A stretch of DNA of 64,000 bases. It comes from Glycomyces luteolus (GTDB lineage: Bacteria; Actinomycetota; Actinomycetes; Mycobacteriales; Micromonosporaceae). Position 1 is the first letter of the stretch. Each line of letters starts with the position of its first letter. The stretch covers positions 111,255 through 175,254 of the forward strand of contig NZ_JAPZVP010000013.1 in NCBI RefSeq assembly GCF_027622875.1, written 5' to 3'. Position numbers and translations under genes: made by a program. Positions 1 to 8,862 of this stretch are shown here, piece by piece. The notes below the pieces were generated by a model. It was not told where the DNA came from, made no database searches, and saw only the letters and a program-made list of their open reading frames with translations.

Positions 1-1178
1 CCGCCGCCCCGCTGCTGCTCGTGTGGGGCATCGGACGGCTCGTGCGCGACGGCCACCGCCGCCGCCCCTGCCTCTGCGGGCGCAACCCCCAGCAGTGCTC
101 CCGCTCCGACGCCTCGCGCGCCGCCATAGCCCGCGCCGCCACGGTGGCCGCTTCCCTCGCCGTCCTCGCCATCGCCCTGATCCTGGTGGGGCCGTTCCTC
201 GTCCGCATGCAGCAGACCTTCGGGCACCCGCTCGGCCCCGACGTGCTGCGCGACTCGATCGGCGTCCAGACCGCCGACCCGCGCCTGCTCCTCATCAACG
301 GCCTGCGCATCGCCCAGACCAACCTCGACACGCCCCTGTTCTTCCTCTCCGACGCGTTCGCCGCCGCGATCAGCGGCCTCGCCGGCCTCATGGGCGTCGA
401 CCCCAACGACCCCCGGATCACCTTCGGCTCCACCCAATTCCCCGTACCCGCCTGGTACCCCGACGAAGACCGCGCCGCGTTCCCCGTCACCGGCCTCGCC
501 GCCGTCGCCGGACTCGCCTGGTTCGCGGTCAAAGGCCCCCGGCTGCGCCGCGCCTACGCCGCCGCGCTCGTCATCGCCTTCATCGGCGTCGTCTGCACCG
601 TCTCCTGGCAGCCCTGGATCAACCGGCTCGTCATGTTCCTCGTCGTCCTCGGCGCCCCCGCCGCCGGACTGCTCGCCGCCGGCCTCGTGAAGGGCTTCGC
701 CGCCACCGCCCGCGACCGGAGCCGCCGCCGCGCCGCCTGCGTCCTCGTCACCGTGATCGCCGTCGCCGCCTCCCTCGCCGGCGTCCTCACCGTCGCCTAC
801 GGCTACCCCCGGCGCCTCGCCGGAACCTGGTCCGTCTTCAGCCTCACCGACATCGAGGAGCGCTTCGTCCGCCGCCGCGAATGGCTGCCCCAGTACGAGG
901 AGGCCGCCGCCGCCGTCGCGGCCGCCGAACCCGAACGCGTGGGCCTCGTGCAGGGCAACGACTCCTGGGAGTACCCGTGGTGGATCCTCCTCCCCGAGGA
1001 CACCGAGATCGTCGCTCTGCAATCGATCGTCCCCGGCGAGGAGCCCGCCGACCCCTCCACCGTCGACGCCATCGTCTGCGCCGAAGACCTCGAGGAATGC
1101 GAGGACCTCACTCCCGACGGCTGGGAGTTCCACGACCTCGGCACCGTCGCCTACGCCCTCCCGCCCGCCGGATCGTGA
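1..1178 (+). CDS. Polytopic membrane protein, C-terminal part (GT39/PMT-like glycosyltransferase?)
   Basis: The gene is open at the left edge; the readable frame begins at base 3. About five hydrophobic segments are visible (for example ARAATVAASLAVLAIALILV and LVMFLVVLGAPAAGLLAAGL), followed by a soluble tail of roughly 120 residues containing DSWEYPWWILLPEDTE. Multi-TM proteins with such a tail are common among actinobacterial ArnT/PMT-type glycosyltransferases that take sugars from polyprenyl phosphates, but the catalytic N-terminal loop lies outside the window. The family call is therefore an inference from topology only. It is followed after 62 bases by dcd, which has its own promoter. 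Confidence 0.5.
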   Translation, partial: AAPLLLVWGIGRLVRDGHRRRPCLCGRNPQQCSRSDASRAAIARAATVAASLAVLAIALILVGPFLVRMQQTFGHPLGPDVLRDSIGVQTADPRLLLINGLRIAQTNLDTPLFFLSDAFAAAISGLAGLMGVDPNDPRITFGSTQFPVPAWYPDEDRAAFPVTGLAAVAGLAWFAVKGPRLRRAYAAALVIAFIGVVCTVSWQPWINRLVMFLVVLGAPAAGLLAAGLVKGFAATARDRSRRRAACVLVTVIAVAASLAGVLTVAYGYPRRLAGTWSVFSLTDIEERFVRRREWLPQYEEAAAAVAAAEPERVGLVQGNDSWEYPWWILLPEDTEIVALQSIVPGEEPADPSTVDAIVCAEDLEECEDLTPDGWEFHDLGTVAYALPPAGS

Positions 1179-1240
1179 GCCGCGCACGCACCCCAGGGCC
1201 CGTTGAGCTGCGCCTACAGGCTTGGCACTAACCTGAGGCC

Positions 1241-1816
1241 ATGCTGCTTAGCGACCGCGACATCCTCGATGCCGTCAAGAACGACCGCCTCGGCATCCAG
1301 CCGTTCGAAGACGAGCTCGTGCAGCCCTCCAGCATCGACGTCCGGCTCGACCGGCGCTTCCGGGTCTTCAACAACCAGAAGTACACCCACATCGACCCCT
1401 CCAAGCAGCAGGACGACCTCACCGCCGAAGTCGAGGTCGGCGACGACGAGCCGTTCGTGCTCCACCCCGGCGAGTTCGTGCTCGCCTCCACCCTCGAGGT
1501 CTTCACCCTCCCGAACGACCTCGCCGCGCGCCTCGAAGGCAAATCCAGCCTCGGCCGCCTCGGCCTGCTCACCCACTCCACCGCCGGGTTCATCGACCCG
1601 GGCTTCTCCGGGCACGTCACCCTCGAGCTCTCCAACGTCGCGAACCTCCCCATCACGCTCTGGCCCGGCATGAAGATCGGGCAGCTCTGCGTCTTCCGGC
1701 TCTCCAGCCCCGCCGAGAACCCGTACGGCGCCGGCGCCAACTTCTCCCGCTACCAGGACCAGCGCGGCCCTACCCCGTCGAAATCGTGGATGCACTGGCG
1801 CACTTGGCCCACCTAG
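1241..1816 (+). CDS. dcd: dCTP deaminase (probably bifunctional dCTP deaminase/dUTPase)
   Basis: The 191-aa product converts dCTP to dUTP and, in actinobacterial versions, on to dUMP, feeding thymidylate synthesis. It has the family start MLLSDRDI, the trimer/nucleotide motif GKSSLGRLG near residue 105, and the active-site stretch [20 protein letters not shown] containing the catalytic Glu. The C-terminus [13 protein letters not shown] matches the ordered tail of the family. A -10 box TAACCT (1229-1234) lies six bases before the ATG, so the mRNA is probably leaderless. The last residues (WMHWRTWPT) are less typical than the body. Confidence 0.96.
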   Translation: MLLSDRDILDAVKNDRLGIQPFEDELVQPSSIDVRLDRRFRVFNNQKYTHIDPSKQQDDLTAEVEVGDDEPFVLHPGEFVLASTLEVFTLPNDLAARLEGKSSLGRLGLLTHSTAGFIDPGFSGHVTLELSNVANLPITLWPGMKIGQLCVFRLSSPAENPYGAGANFSRYQDQRGPTPSKSWMHWRTWPT

Positions 1817-1915
1817 GCTGCATTTGTCCGTAATCACCGTTTCTACTTGCACAACCGTCAAGCGTTTCTCACGCGAATCGCTGAACACGGGTGTCATTCG
1901 GCCTAACCTGCGGTT

Positions 1916-2761
1916 ATGGACATCTCGCAGAGCTTCCAGAACATGTGGGACAGCGTCATCGCCTTCTTGCCGCGTGCGCTGGCCTTCCTGGCGATCCTCC
2001 TCATCGGCTGGATCGTCAGCAAATTCATAGGCAAGATGGTCGGTAAGCTGCTCCACCGTGTCGGGCTTGACCGCGCCGGCGACAAATCCGGGCTGCGGCG
2101 CTTCACCGGCAAGTTCGAGCTGAGCGACCTGCTCGGCAAACTCGTGTATTACGCGTTGCTGCTGTTCACGCTGCAGCTGGCTTTCGGAGCATTCGGGAAC
2201 AACCCGGTGTCGAGCCTGCTGAACCAGCTCGTCGGCTGGCTGCCGCAGCTGTTCATCGCGCTGGTCATCATCGTGGTGGCCTTCGCGGTCGCCAACGCGG
2301 TGTACGAGCTCGTCAGCGGCATGCTCGCCGACACCAGCTACGGCAACACCGTGGCCCGGATCAGCCAGTTCGGGATCATCTTCTTCGGCGTCGTCGCGGC
2401 GTTCGGCCAGGTCGGGATCGCCACGACGGTGACCACGCCGATCTTGTGGACGGTGCTGGCGATGATCGCGGGCGTCGTGATCGTCGGCGTGGGCGGCGGG
2501 CTCGTCGGCCCGATGCGCCAGCGCTGGGAACGGATGCTCGACACCGCCGAGACCGAGGCCACCCGGAGGAAGACGACCGGTGGCATGCGCCGCGGCGACA
2601 CCACCTCGCCGATGTCCAAGACGTACCGTTCCGGCCGGTACGGGGCCGAGACCGACGCGCAGGCGCCTTCGGGGTCGATGCGCGAGGACACCACGCAAGG
2701 GATGCCGGGCGCCGGCGCCGGGGTCGAGTCCGAGCGTCCCATGCCGCCGAACGAGCCGTAG
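1916..2761 (+). CDS. Membrane protein with conserved TM-helix repeats (MscS-associated family)
   Basis: A 281-aa integral membrane protein. Helices are visible at about residues 15-37, 75-95, 107-132, 150-170 and 175-200. The spacing and the LIGWIVSKFIGKMVGKLLHRVGLD-like stretch resemble the conserved TM helix found in small mechanosensitive-channel-related proteins. It lacks the MscS beta domain and ends in a hydrophilic, Met/Gly/Arg-rich tail of about 80 residues. The start is supported by TAACCT (1904-1909) six bases upstream, again a leaderless arrangement. Function in osmotic stress is a family-level inference. Confidence 0.75.
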   Translation: MDISQSFQNMWDSVIAFLPRALAFLAILLIGWIVSKFIGKMVGKLLHRVGLDRAGDKSGLRRFTGKFELSDLLGKLVYYALLLFTLQLAFGAFGNNPVSSLLNQLVGWLPQLFIALVIIVVAFAVANAVYELVSGMLADTSYGNTVARISQFGIIFFGVVAAFGQVGIATTVTTPILWTVLAMIAGVVIVGVGGGLVGPMRQRWERMLDTAETEATRRKTTGGMRRGDTTSPMSKTYRSGRYGAETDAQAPSGSMREDTTQGMPGAGAGVESERPMPPNEP

Positions 2762-3036
2762 CCACCGCGCCGGGAGACGATGTGTCCGGTCTCCCGTGGT
2801 GGTGACACGCGGCGCCGACCGGCGGGCGGCGCCGCGAATAGGGAAGCACTGCTCGGCACACGGCCGCGCTCCGTTCTCGGAGTGCGGCCGGCCCGCGTTC
2901 GGGGTCGACTTCGGGCGCTCCTACCTCGCGGCGCTGCGCCGGCGGCGGTCCGGCGCTCGATTCACCGCCTGCACACCCGGGGAAAGTGGGCTTTTGCTCC
3001 CTGCTTGCGCGAGTACGCGCGAGTAGCCTCATCGAG

Positions 3037-3630
3037 GTGGACATGAATGGCGATAACAGGGGCGGTTCCAAACGCCGCCGCGAGATCCTCGATGTGGCCG
3101 TCAGACTGCTCGCCAAGCACGGGTACCACGGAGTGTCGATGGACGACATCGGCGCGGCCGCCTCCATCACCGGGCCGGCGCTGTACCACCACTTCAAGGG
3201 CGGCAAGGAGCAGATGCTCGCCGATGCGCTCATTCCCGTCTCGGAGCGGCTGCTGGCCGGCGGGCGGCACTGGGCGTCGCTGCACTCGGAGGACCCGCAG
3301 GCCGCGCTTGAGGCGCTGGTCGACTTTCATCTCGAGGTCGTGATCGATTCGCCGGAGATCGTCATCCTCCATCTGCACGAACTCGACCGGCTCCCGGAGG
3401 AGCCGCGGCGGCAGGTGCGCAAGCTCCAGCGCGTGTACGTCGAGGAGTGGGTGGGCGTGCTGTGCCGCCTGCGGCCGGGCCTCCAGCCCGAGCAGGCCCG
3501 CGTGCTCGCTCACGGCGCCTTCGGCCTCATGAACTCGACCCCGTACCTCTCCCTGGGGGACGAGGTCAGCGCCGACGAGACGGCGGCCCTGCTGCGAGCG
3601 GCGGCCCTGCGAGCCCTCGACCCGGGCTAG
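3037..3630 (+). CDS. TetR-family transcriptional regulator
   Basis: The 197-aa protein has an N-terminal helix-turn-helix of TetR type (REILDVAVRLLAKHGYHGVS followed by MDDIGAAASITGPALYHHFK) at about residues 11-58 and an unrelated ligand-binding C-terminus. The GTG start at 3037 is chosen because TAGCCT (3024-3029) ends seven bases before it; ATG 3043 two codons later is the alternative. Neighbouring HMG-CoA lyase makes control of acyl-CoA or leucine catabolism plausible, but nothing in the sequence shows the target. Confidence 0.88.
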   Translation: MDMNGDNRGGSKRRREILDVAVRLLAKHGYHGVSMDDIGAAASITGPALYHHFKGGKEQMLADALIPVSERLLAGGRHWASLHSEDPQAALEALVDFHLEVVIDSPEIVILHLHELDRLPEEPRRQVRKLQRVYVEEWVGVLCRLRPGLQPEQARVLAHGAFGLMNSTPYLSLGDEVSADETAALLRAAALRALDPG

Positions 3631-3888
3631 CCTGCTCGGGCTTTCCGGCCCCGCCCGCTCACCACCGCTGTCCGCGATCGCCGTTTCTCCTGCCGATCGT
3701 GTCTTTTGCGCGCCTCGCTGCCGTCGGGCGCTCGTTGGATGTCGGTCGACGCGAGGTGTTGACCTTGTCGGGCCCGGTCGCGCCTTTGCGGCACCTCCTT
3801 TCCTGTGGGCGTCCGTCCCGTATTTCGGGATCGGGGGTTAGCATGGGCTGATGGGCCGCAACGGTTCGCGGCCCGGGGAGGCGGAGCG

Positions 3889-4794
3889 ATGCACCAGCCC
3901 GATCGGGTCTCATTGCGCGAGGTCGCCCCGCGCGACGGCCTGCAGAACGAACCTCCCGTCCCGACCGCGGACAAGATCCGGCTGATCGATGCGCTCTCGC
4001 GCACCGGCCTGGAGCGGATCGAGGCCGTGAGTTTCGTGAGCCCGAAGGCCGTGCCGCAGATGGCCGACGCCGCCGAGGTATGGGCGGCCGTCGAGAAGCA
4101 CTCGGGCATCCGCTACAGCGCACTCGCCCCCAATCTCCGCGGCGTGCAGCGGGCCCTCGACGCCGGGTTCACCGCCGTCGAAGTGGTCGTCTCGGCCTCC
4201 GAGACCCACAACCGCGCGAACATCGGTCGCAGCGTCGACCAGTCCCTCGCCGAACTGCCCGACATCTGCGGCCTGGCGCGCGAGCAGTTGGCCTCGATCG
4301 AGGTCATCATCGCCACGAGCTTCGGCTGCCCCTTCGAAGGCGACATCGCACCCGCGCAGGTCGCCCGGATCGTGGAGGCGGCCGAGGCTGCAGGGGCCGG
4401 TCGGGTCGCGTTCGGCGACACCACCGGTATGGGCACCCCTCGCCGCGTCACGGAACTGCTCGATGCCGTCGACACCGCTCTGCCGATGCTCATGCACTTC
4501 CACGACACCCGGGGGACCGCCCTCGCCAACCTCCTCACTGCGCTCGATCGCGGCGTCGTGGAGTTCGACGCCAGTGTCGGTGGGATCGGCGGCTGCCCGT
4601 TCGCTCCAGGCGCCTCCGGCAATGTGGCGACCGAGGAAGTGGTCCACATGCTCCACGACATGGGTGTGGAGACCGGTGTGGACCTCGAAGCCCTCATCCG
4701 CACTGCCGAACTCGCCCAAGAGATCGTGGGCCGTCCGCTCGAATCCGGCGTCCTTCGCGCCGGACCAAGGACGAGTCTGACGCCGAAACCTTAA
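3889..4794 (+). CDS. Hydroxymethylglutaryl-CoA lyase
   Basis: A 301-aa TIM-barrel enzyme of the HMG-CoA lyase family, cleaving HMG-CoA to acetoacetate and acetyl-CoA at the end of leucine breakdown. It shows the N-terminal REVAPRDGLQNE motif with the metal-binding Asp, a second metal site HFHDTRG, and the family signature GGIGGCPFAPGASGNVATE with the catalytic Cys. The ATG is set by the Shine-Dalgarno GGAG at 3877-3880. A -10 like box (3839-3844) lies further upstream, so this transcript has a leader of about 40 bases. The gene stands alone, without other leucine-catabolism genes beside it. Confidence 0.93.
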   Translation: MHQPDRVSLREVAPRDGLQNEPPVPTADKIRLIDALSRTGLERIEAVSFVSPKAVPQMADAAEVWAAVEKHSGIRYSALAPNLRGVQRALDAGFTAVEVVVSASETHNRANIGRSVDQSLAELPDICGLAREQLASIEVIIATSFGCPFEGDIAPAQVARIVEAAEAAGAGRVAFGDTTGMGTPRRVTELLDAVDTALPMLMHFHDTRGTALANLLTALDRGVVEFDASVGGIGGCPFAPGASGNVATEEVVHMLHDMGVETGVDLEALIRTAELAQEIVGRPLESGVLRAGPRTSLTPKP

Positions 4795-4803
4795 GCCAGG
4801 CTA

Positions 4804-4823
4804 AAGCCGCCTGAAGGCGGCTT
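4804..4823 (+). terminator. Small hairpin after HMG-CoA lyase
   Basis: Perfect eight-base stem AAGCCGCC / GGCGGCTT with a TGAA loop, ten bases past the stop codon. There is no T-run, so it may assist the stronger hairpin downstream. Confidence 0.55.
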
Positions 4824-4874
4824 CAGGAACCTACAGCGCAGTCCCGCGGCCCGGATGCGATTGGCGGACATGGG

Positions 4875-4910
4875 GAAGGCCCCGGGGTCTCGAACCTCCC
4901 CGGGGCCTTC
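4875..4910 (+). terminator. Strong intrinsic terminator-like hairpin
   Basis: A 13-base perfect stem (GAAGGCCCCGGGG at 4875-4887 with CCCCGGGGCCTTC at 4898-4910) around a ten-base loop, followed by TTCC. It lies between the HMG-CoA lyase gene and the end of the convergent membrane-protein gene and could serve both. Confidence 0.75.
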
Positions 4911-5043
4911 TTCCGGACACCGCCACAGGACGGCCGGTGCCCGCGCGCCGGGTAAAACCTCCGAATACCCGGACGGATCTCGTCGTGACATTCAAGCCTC
5001 AGAGCGCCCGTGGAGCTCAGGCGAATCTCACGTCACATTTCTC

Positions 5044-5652
5044 TCACACGGCGTTGTCATCCGGGACATATTCCGCGAACTTCCATGCCGCGAGCACCGC
5101 CGCGACCACCACGAGACCGAACACGCCCCGCCAGCCGTACAGCGGCACCGCGAACAGCGCGCCCACGCCCGCCGCGATCCCGGCGAGGAGCGCCGCGGCT
5201 GACAGCACCACCGAAGCCGAGCCGTCCCCGACCTCCGCGGCCGCCACCACCCGCCCCGCCAGCGCGATCGCGAACCCCGCGGCGATCCCGAACGCCCCGG
5301 CCGCGCCCACCGCGAACCCGAAGCCCGGGGCCAGCGCGAGGGCGACGGCGCTGAGCGCCAAGGCCCCCAACGCGATCGACCCCGTGTAACGGGCACGTCC
5401 GAGTGCTCCGGTGCGTCGAGTGGCGTTGGCGGCCACCACCAGGCCGATCGCCAGGGCGCCGAGGGGCCACAGCCGCGTGCCCGGTGAGGCGTCGAAGGCG
5501 GCGGCGATGTCGGTGATCAGGAACGCGGTCACCGCGGCGGCCGCGTAGGCCACGGCCTGCGCGTAAGCCGCCCACAGCGCCGGCGCCCAGCGGAGCGTGC
5601 CCCGCGAAGGCGCTGCGTCCCTTGGCGTCTGGGTCTCTGTCGGTGCGGTCAT
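5044..5652 (-). CDS. Small multi-pass membrane protein (half-MFS-like)
   Basis: A 202-aa protein that is almost entirely hydrophobic, with about six predicted TM helices rich in Ala, Gly and Val and a GRARYTG-type loop. This is half the length of a normal MFS transporter and no second half is adjacent, so it is either a shortened transporter or a small membrane protein of unknown role. Its start is supported by TAGCGT (5665-5660, minus strand) seven bases upstream. It diverges from the first LAL regulator, and its promoter carries the same operator elements as that of the MFS gene at 8863-10245. Confidence 0.7.
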   Translation of the reverse strand: MTAPTETQTPRDAAPSRGTLRWAPALWAAYAQAVAYAAAAVTAFLITDIAAAFDASPGTRLWPLGALAIGLVVAANATRRTGALGRARYTGSIALGALALSAVALALAPGFGFAVGAAGAFGIAAGFAIALAGRVVAAAEVGDGSASVVLSAAALLAGIAAGVGALFAVPLYGWRGVFGLVVVAAVLAAWKFAEYVPDDNAV

Positions 5653-5659
5653 GCCGTCG

Positions 5660-5716
5660 ACGCTAAGGCCGCGCGCGCCCGCGCGCCCCGGTCGGGCGAC
5701 TGGGCCCGGCGACTGG
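5660..5716 (-). promoter_or_regulatory. LAL-module promoter/operator 1, minus strand
   Basis: Reading the minus strand: CCAGTCG (5716-5710), six bases, CCAGTCG (5703-5697), three bases, GACCGGGG (5693-5686), twenty bases, then -10 box TAGCGT (5665-5660) seven bases before the ATG. The same order and spacing occurs in three other promoters of the two LAL modules (see findings). Confidence 0.6.
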
Positions 5717-5762
5717 TCCCCGAACCCGGTCGGTGCGGGCGTTCGACCTGGTGGCGGGCGTC

Positions 5763-5817
5763 CCAGTCGACCCCAGTCGAATGACAGATGCGGGCCGTCG
5801 GTACTCGTGGCTACCCT
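5763..5817 (+). promoter_or_regulatory. LAL-module promoter/operator 2, plus strand
   Basis: CCAGTCG (5763-5769), three bases, CCAGTCG (5773-5779), three bases, GACAGATG (5783-5790), 21 bases, -10 like TACCCT (5812-5817). It sits about 36 bases ahead of the GTG of the LAL regulator. No TTGACA-like -35 is seen, which fits an activator-dependent promoter. Confidence 0.6.
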
Positions 5818-5853
5818 GGAGGAGTCCCCGGTCGTCCTGAGGATGGAGCCGCC

Positions 5854-8655
5854 GTGAAACCCATCGCCGACAGCACGCGCGCGCGCCAGGACGCCGCCGG
5901 TGCCCCATCGCTCCTCGACGAGCCCGACCTCGATCGCCCGGTCCTGTACGGCCGCGACGCCGAGCTCGATTCGATCCAGGCCCTCCTCGACGGCGCCCGC
6001 GTCGGCCACGGCGGCGCGCTCGTCGTGCGCGGCGAGCCCGGGATCGGCAAGTCCGCGATCGTCGACGCCGTCATCCCGCGCGCCGAGGGCTTCACCGTCC
6101 TGCGCACCCTCGGCGTCGAGGCCGAGCACACGTGGTCCTATGCGGGCCTGCAGATGCTGCTCCACCCGCTGCTCGACCGCGTCGACCGTCTCCCGGCCGC
6201 CCAGTCCGAGGCGCTGCGCACCGCGCTCGGCATGGGCGACGGCACCGGCCGCGCCCACTCGCTCCAGGTCGGCCTCGCCCTCTTGAACCTCCTCGTGGAC
6301 GCCTCCGCGAAGCAGCCCGTGTACGTGGTCATCGACGACGCCCACTGGCTCGACCGGGACTCCACGAACGCGCTCCTGTTCGCCGCCAGGCGCCTCTCGA
6401 CCGAGTCGATCACGATGGTCCTGGTCGTACGCGACGGCTTCGCCCCCGACTTCCCCGCCCCCGGCATCCCCGAGATGACCCTCGGCCCGCTCGACCTCGA
6501 CGCCTCGCAGGCGATCCTCGACATGCGCACCGACGAGATCCCCTTCACCGGCCGCGACTGGATCCTCCGCATGGCGGAAGGGAACCCGCTGGCGCTCTTG
6601 GAGCTTCCGGCCGCCGACAACGAGGAGTCGCTGCTGCGCGCCGACACCTCCAACAGCCGCTACTCCACGACCTCGCGCATCAAGCAGGCGTTCACGGAAC
6701 GCATCATCGCCCTCCCCGAGAGCACGCGCACGATCATGCTGCTCGCGGCCGCCGAGGAGACCGGTGAGACCGCCGTGATCGCCGAGGCCGCCGCGAAGCT
6801 CGACGCCAGCCTCGCCGACCTCGAACCGGCCGAAGTGGACGATCTGCTGCGCTACCACCGCGGCCGCATCGAGTTCGTGCACCCCCTGATCCGCTCCACC
6901 GCCTACCACTCGGCGCCCCGCGCCCGCCGCATCGAAGCCCACCGCGCGCTCTCCGAAGCGTTCGGCGACGGCGACATCCGCGCCGCCCGCCACCTCGCCG
7001 CCGCCACCACGGGCCTGGACGAGAAGGCCGCCGCGGCCCTCGAATCCATTGCGTCCTATGAGGCCGAACGCGGCGGCTGCGTCGCCGAGATGGCCGCCCT
7101 CGAACGCGCCGCGAGCTTCACCCCCGACCCCTGCCGCCGGGCCCGCCGCCTCACCGAGGCCGCCCAATGCGCCTATGTCGCAGGCATGACCGGCAAGGCG
7201 GTCGAACTCGCCGAGGCCGCCGAGCGCCTCACCGACGACCACGTGCTCCTCGCCCGCACCGCCCTCATCCGCGCCACGATCCTCTCCTGGGCCGGGAACT
7301 CCAAGGGTTTCGACGTGTGGATGGACTCGGCCGAGCACTACGCCGCCACCGGCCACGAGAACACCGGCTACCCGCTCCTGCGCGGCGTCTGGAACGCCTG
7401 GGAGACCGGCGATTTCACGAAGGTGAAGTACGCGTCCGGGCTCGCCTCCAAGTACGGCGGCTCCAACAACGCCTGGGTGCGCCGACTCGCCCGTGCCGCC
7501 GCCGGGCTCAACCGCCAGCCCGACGACACCGCCGGGGAAGCGGTCGACGCGCTGCGCTCCCTCTACGACTACTACCAGCCGCTCCACGAGGACTTCCAGG
7601 CGTTCGACCAGGTTCTGGCCGCGCGCTGGCGGTTCCTCGCCGGTGACGTGCCGGCCGCGCACCAGGCCGCGGCCGAGCAGGTGCGGGCCTGCCGTGAGCG
7701 CGGCGCGCTGAGCCCGCTCGTGCAGGCGCTGCTGGTGCAGGCGCAAACGCAATTCCACTATGGACGATATGCGGACGCGCAGGCGTCCGCTTCCAGCGCG
7801 ATCGAGCTGGCGCACGAGCAGAACGACCGCCGGGCGCTCATGCAGGGCCGCATCTGGGTGCTGCTGCCGATCGCCGCGATCAGGGGCGAGGAGCGGCGCT
7901 GCCGCGAGCTCGTGGCCGCCGCGATCCAGGACGCGCCCGAGGACTCGGTGATCCCTGCCGACACCGCGCTGGGGCTCTTGGAGCTCGGGCTCGGGCGGTA
8001 CGAGGCCGCGTTCGAGCGGCTGCTGCGGATCGCCGAGGGCGTCACGCCCATGGAGGTCCTGATGCAGGTCCCGACCCTCGTGGAGGCCGCGTTCCGGTCA
8101 GGGCGGCTCGCCGAGGTCAAGGAGGCGTTCGACTGGTTCGCCGACTGGGCCGACGCCACCGGGCGGTCCTACTGGGAGGCGCTCGTGGAGCGCTGCCGCG
8201 CGCTGTTCGCGACCGAGGCCGAGGCCGGGACGCACTTCGCGCGGGCCGTGGAGCTGCACCGCGCCGACGACATCGACCCGTTCGAGCGGGCCCGCACCGA
8301 GCTGCTGTACGGCGAATGGCTGCGGCGGGTGCGGCGCATCAACGAGGCGCGGGCGCACCTGCGCGAGGCCACCGAGGTGTTCGAGCGGCTCGGCACGGTG
8401 CCGTGGACGCAACGGGCCCAAGGGGAACTGCGCGCCGCGGGCGACTCGACGGCCGTCGAGTCGAAGCCCGACCTCGCCGAACTCCTGACGCCGCAAGAGC
8501 TTCAGGTGGTGCGGCTGGCCGCCGACGGGCTCACCAACCGCCAGATCGGCGAGCAGCTGTTCGTCAGCCCCCGCACAGTGGGCTACCACCTGTACAACGC
8601 TTACCCGAAGCTCGGCGTCTCCTCGAGGACGGAACTGGCGAAGCTCGACCTGTAG
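5854..8655 (+). CDS. LuxR-family LAL-type ATP-binding transcriptional regulator
   Basis: A 933-aa regulator of the large ATP-binding LuxR class. It has an N-terminal AAA-like ATPase with Walker A GEPGIGKS at residues 60-67 and Walker B VVIDDAHWLD near 160-170. A long TPR-like helical middle follows, and a C-terminal LuxR helix-turn-helix (LTPQELQVVRLAADGLTNRQ onward) spans about 878-933. The GTG start is chosen for the GGAG five bases upstream (5845-5848); an upstream ATG in frame lacks this. Such proteins usually activate catabolic or specialised-metabolism genes. It is paralogous to the LAL protein at 11326-14055 and probably acts on the shared CCAGTCG promoters, which is inference. Confidence 0.93.
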   Translation: MKPIADSTRARQDAAGAPSLLDEPDLDRPVLYGRDAELDSIQALLDGARVGHGGALVVRGEPGIGKSAIVDAVIPRAEGFTVLRTLGVEAEHTWSYAGLQMLLHPLLDRVDRLPAAQSEALRTALGMGDGTGRAHSLQVGLALLNLLVDASAKQPVYVVIDDAHWLDRDSTNALLFAARRLSTESITMVLVVRDGFAPDFPAPGIPEMTLGPLDLDASQAILDMRTDEIPFTGRDWILRMAEGNPLALLELPAADNEESLLRADTSNSRYSTTSRIKQAFTERIIALPESTRTIMLLAAAEETGETAVIAEAAAKLDASLADLEPAEVDDLLRYHRGRIEFVHPLIRSTAYHSAPRARRIEAHRALSEAFGDGDIRAARHLAAATTGLDEKAAAALESIASYEAERGGCVAEMAALERAASFTPDPCRRARRLTEAAQCAYVAGMTGKAVELAEAAERLTDDHVLLARTALIRATILSWAGNSKGFDVWMDSAEHYAATGHENTGYPLLRGVWNAWETGDFTKVKYASGLASKYGGSNNAWVRRLARAAAGLNRQPDDTAGEAVDALRSLYDYYQPLHEDFQAFDQVLAARWRFLAGDVPAAHQAAAEQVRACRERGALSPLVQALLVQAQTQFHYGRYADAQASASSAIELAHEQNDRRALMQGRIWVLLPIAAIRGEERRCRELVAAAIQDAPEDSVIPADTALGLLELGLGRYEAAFERLLRIAEGVTPMEVLMQVPTLVEAAFRSGRLAEVKEAFDWFADWADATGRSYWEALVERCRALFATEAEAGTHFARAVELHRADDIDPFERARTELLYGEWLRRVRRINEARAHLREATEVFERLGTVPWTQRAQGELRAAGDSTAVESKPDLAELLTPQELQVVRLAADGLTNRQIGEQLFVSPRTVGYHLYNAYPKLGVSSRTELAKLDL

Positions 8656-8691
8656 GCCGCGGCGGGGCATTCGGGGCGGGTCCATCCGGCT

Positions 8692-8731
8692 CCCGTCCAC
8701 AAGCCCCACTCACCGCCCGTCCACAAGCCCC
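8692..8731. repeat. Short direct repeat downstream of LAL regulator
   Basis: The 16-base sequence CCCGTCCACAAGCCCC occurs at 8692-8707 and again at 8716-8731. No function is evident. Confidence 0.6.
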
Positions 8732-8783
8732 CACCCACCACGAGAGGGGAAGCGGCTGTAGCGCCGATCCTCCCGGCCGGGTA

Positions 8784-8825
8784 CGACAAGACCCGGGCCC
8801 GATCCGGGCCCGGGGCGTCGTTTTT
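8784..8825 (+). terminator. Intrinsic terminator
   Basis: GC-rich hairpin built on ACCCGGGCCC / GGGCCCGGGG, extended by CGAC / GTCG, immediately followed by TTTTT (8821-8825). It ends the LAL transcript before the convergent MFS gene. The minus strand of 8779-8788 also carries the recurring TGTCGTACCC motif. Confidence 0.82.
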
Positions 8826-8862
8826 CACTCGAACAGAGTAGTGAACCCGAGGAGGCCCCGAA

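Noticed and set aside
3805..3888. Upstream start for HMG-CoA lyase
   Set aside because: The extra 28 residues are not lyase-like, and GGAG at 3877-3880 fits ATG 3889.
4875..4910. tRNA-like T-arm (TCGAACC within a GC stem)
   Set aside because: No anticodon arm or acceptor around it; the sequence folds as a simple 13-bp terminator hairpin.
5044..7815. A 923-codon minus-strand reading frame across the LAL gene
   Set aside because: Beyond 5652 it is antisense to the LAL regulator and has shadow-type composition; only the 202-aa C-terminal part is a membrane protein.
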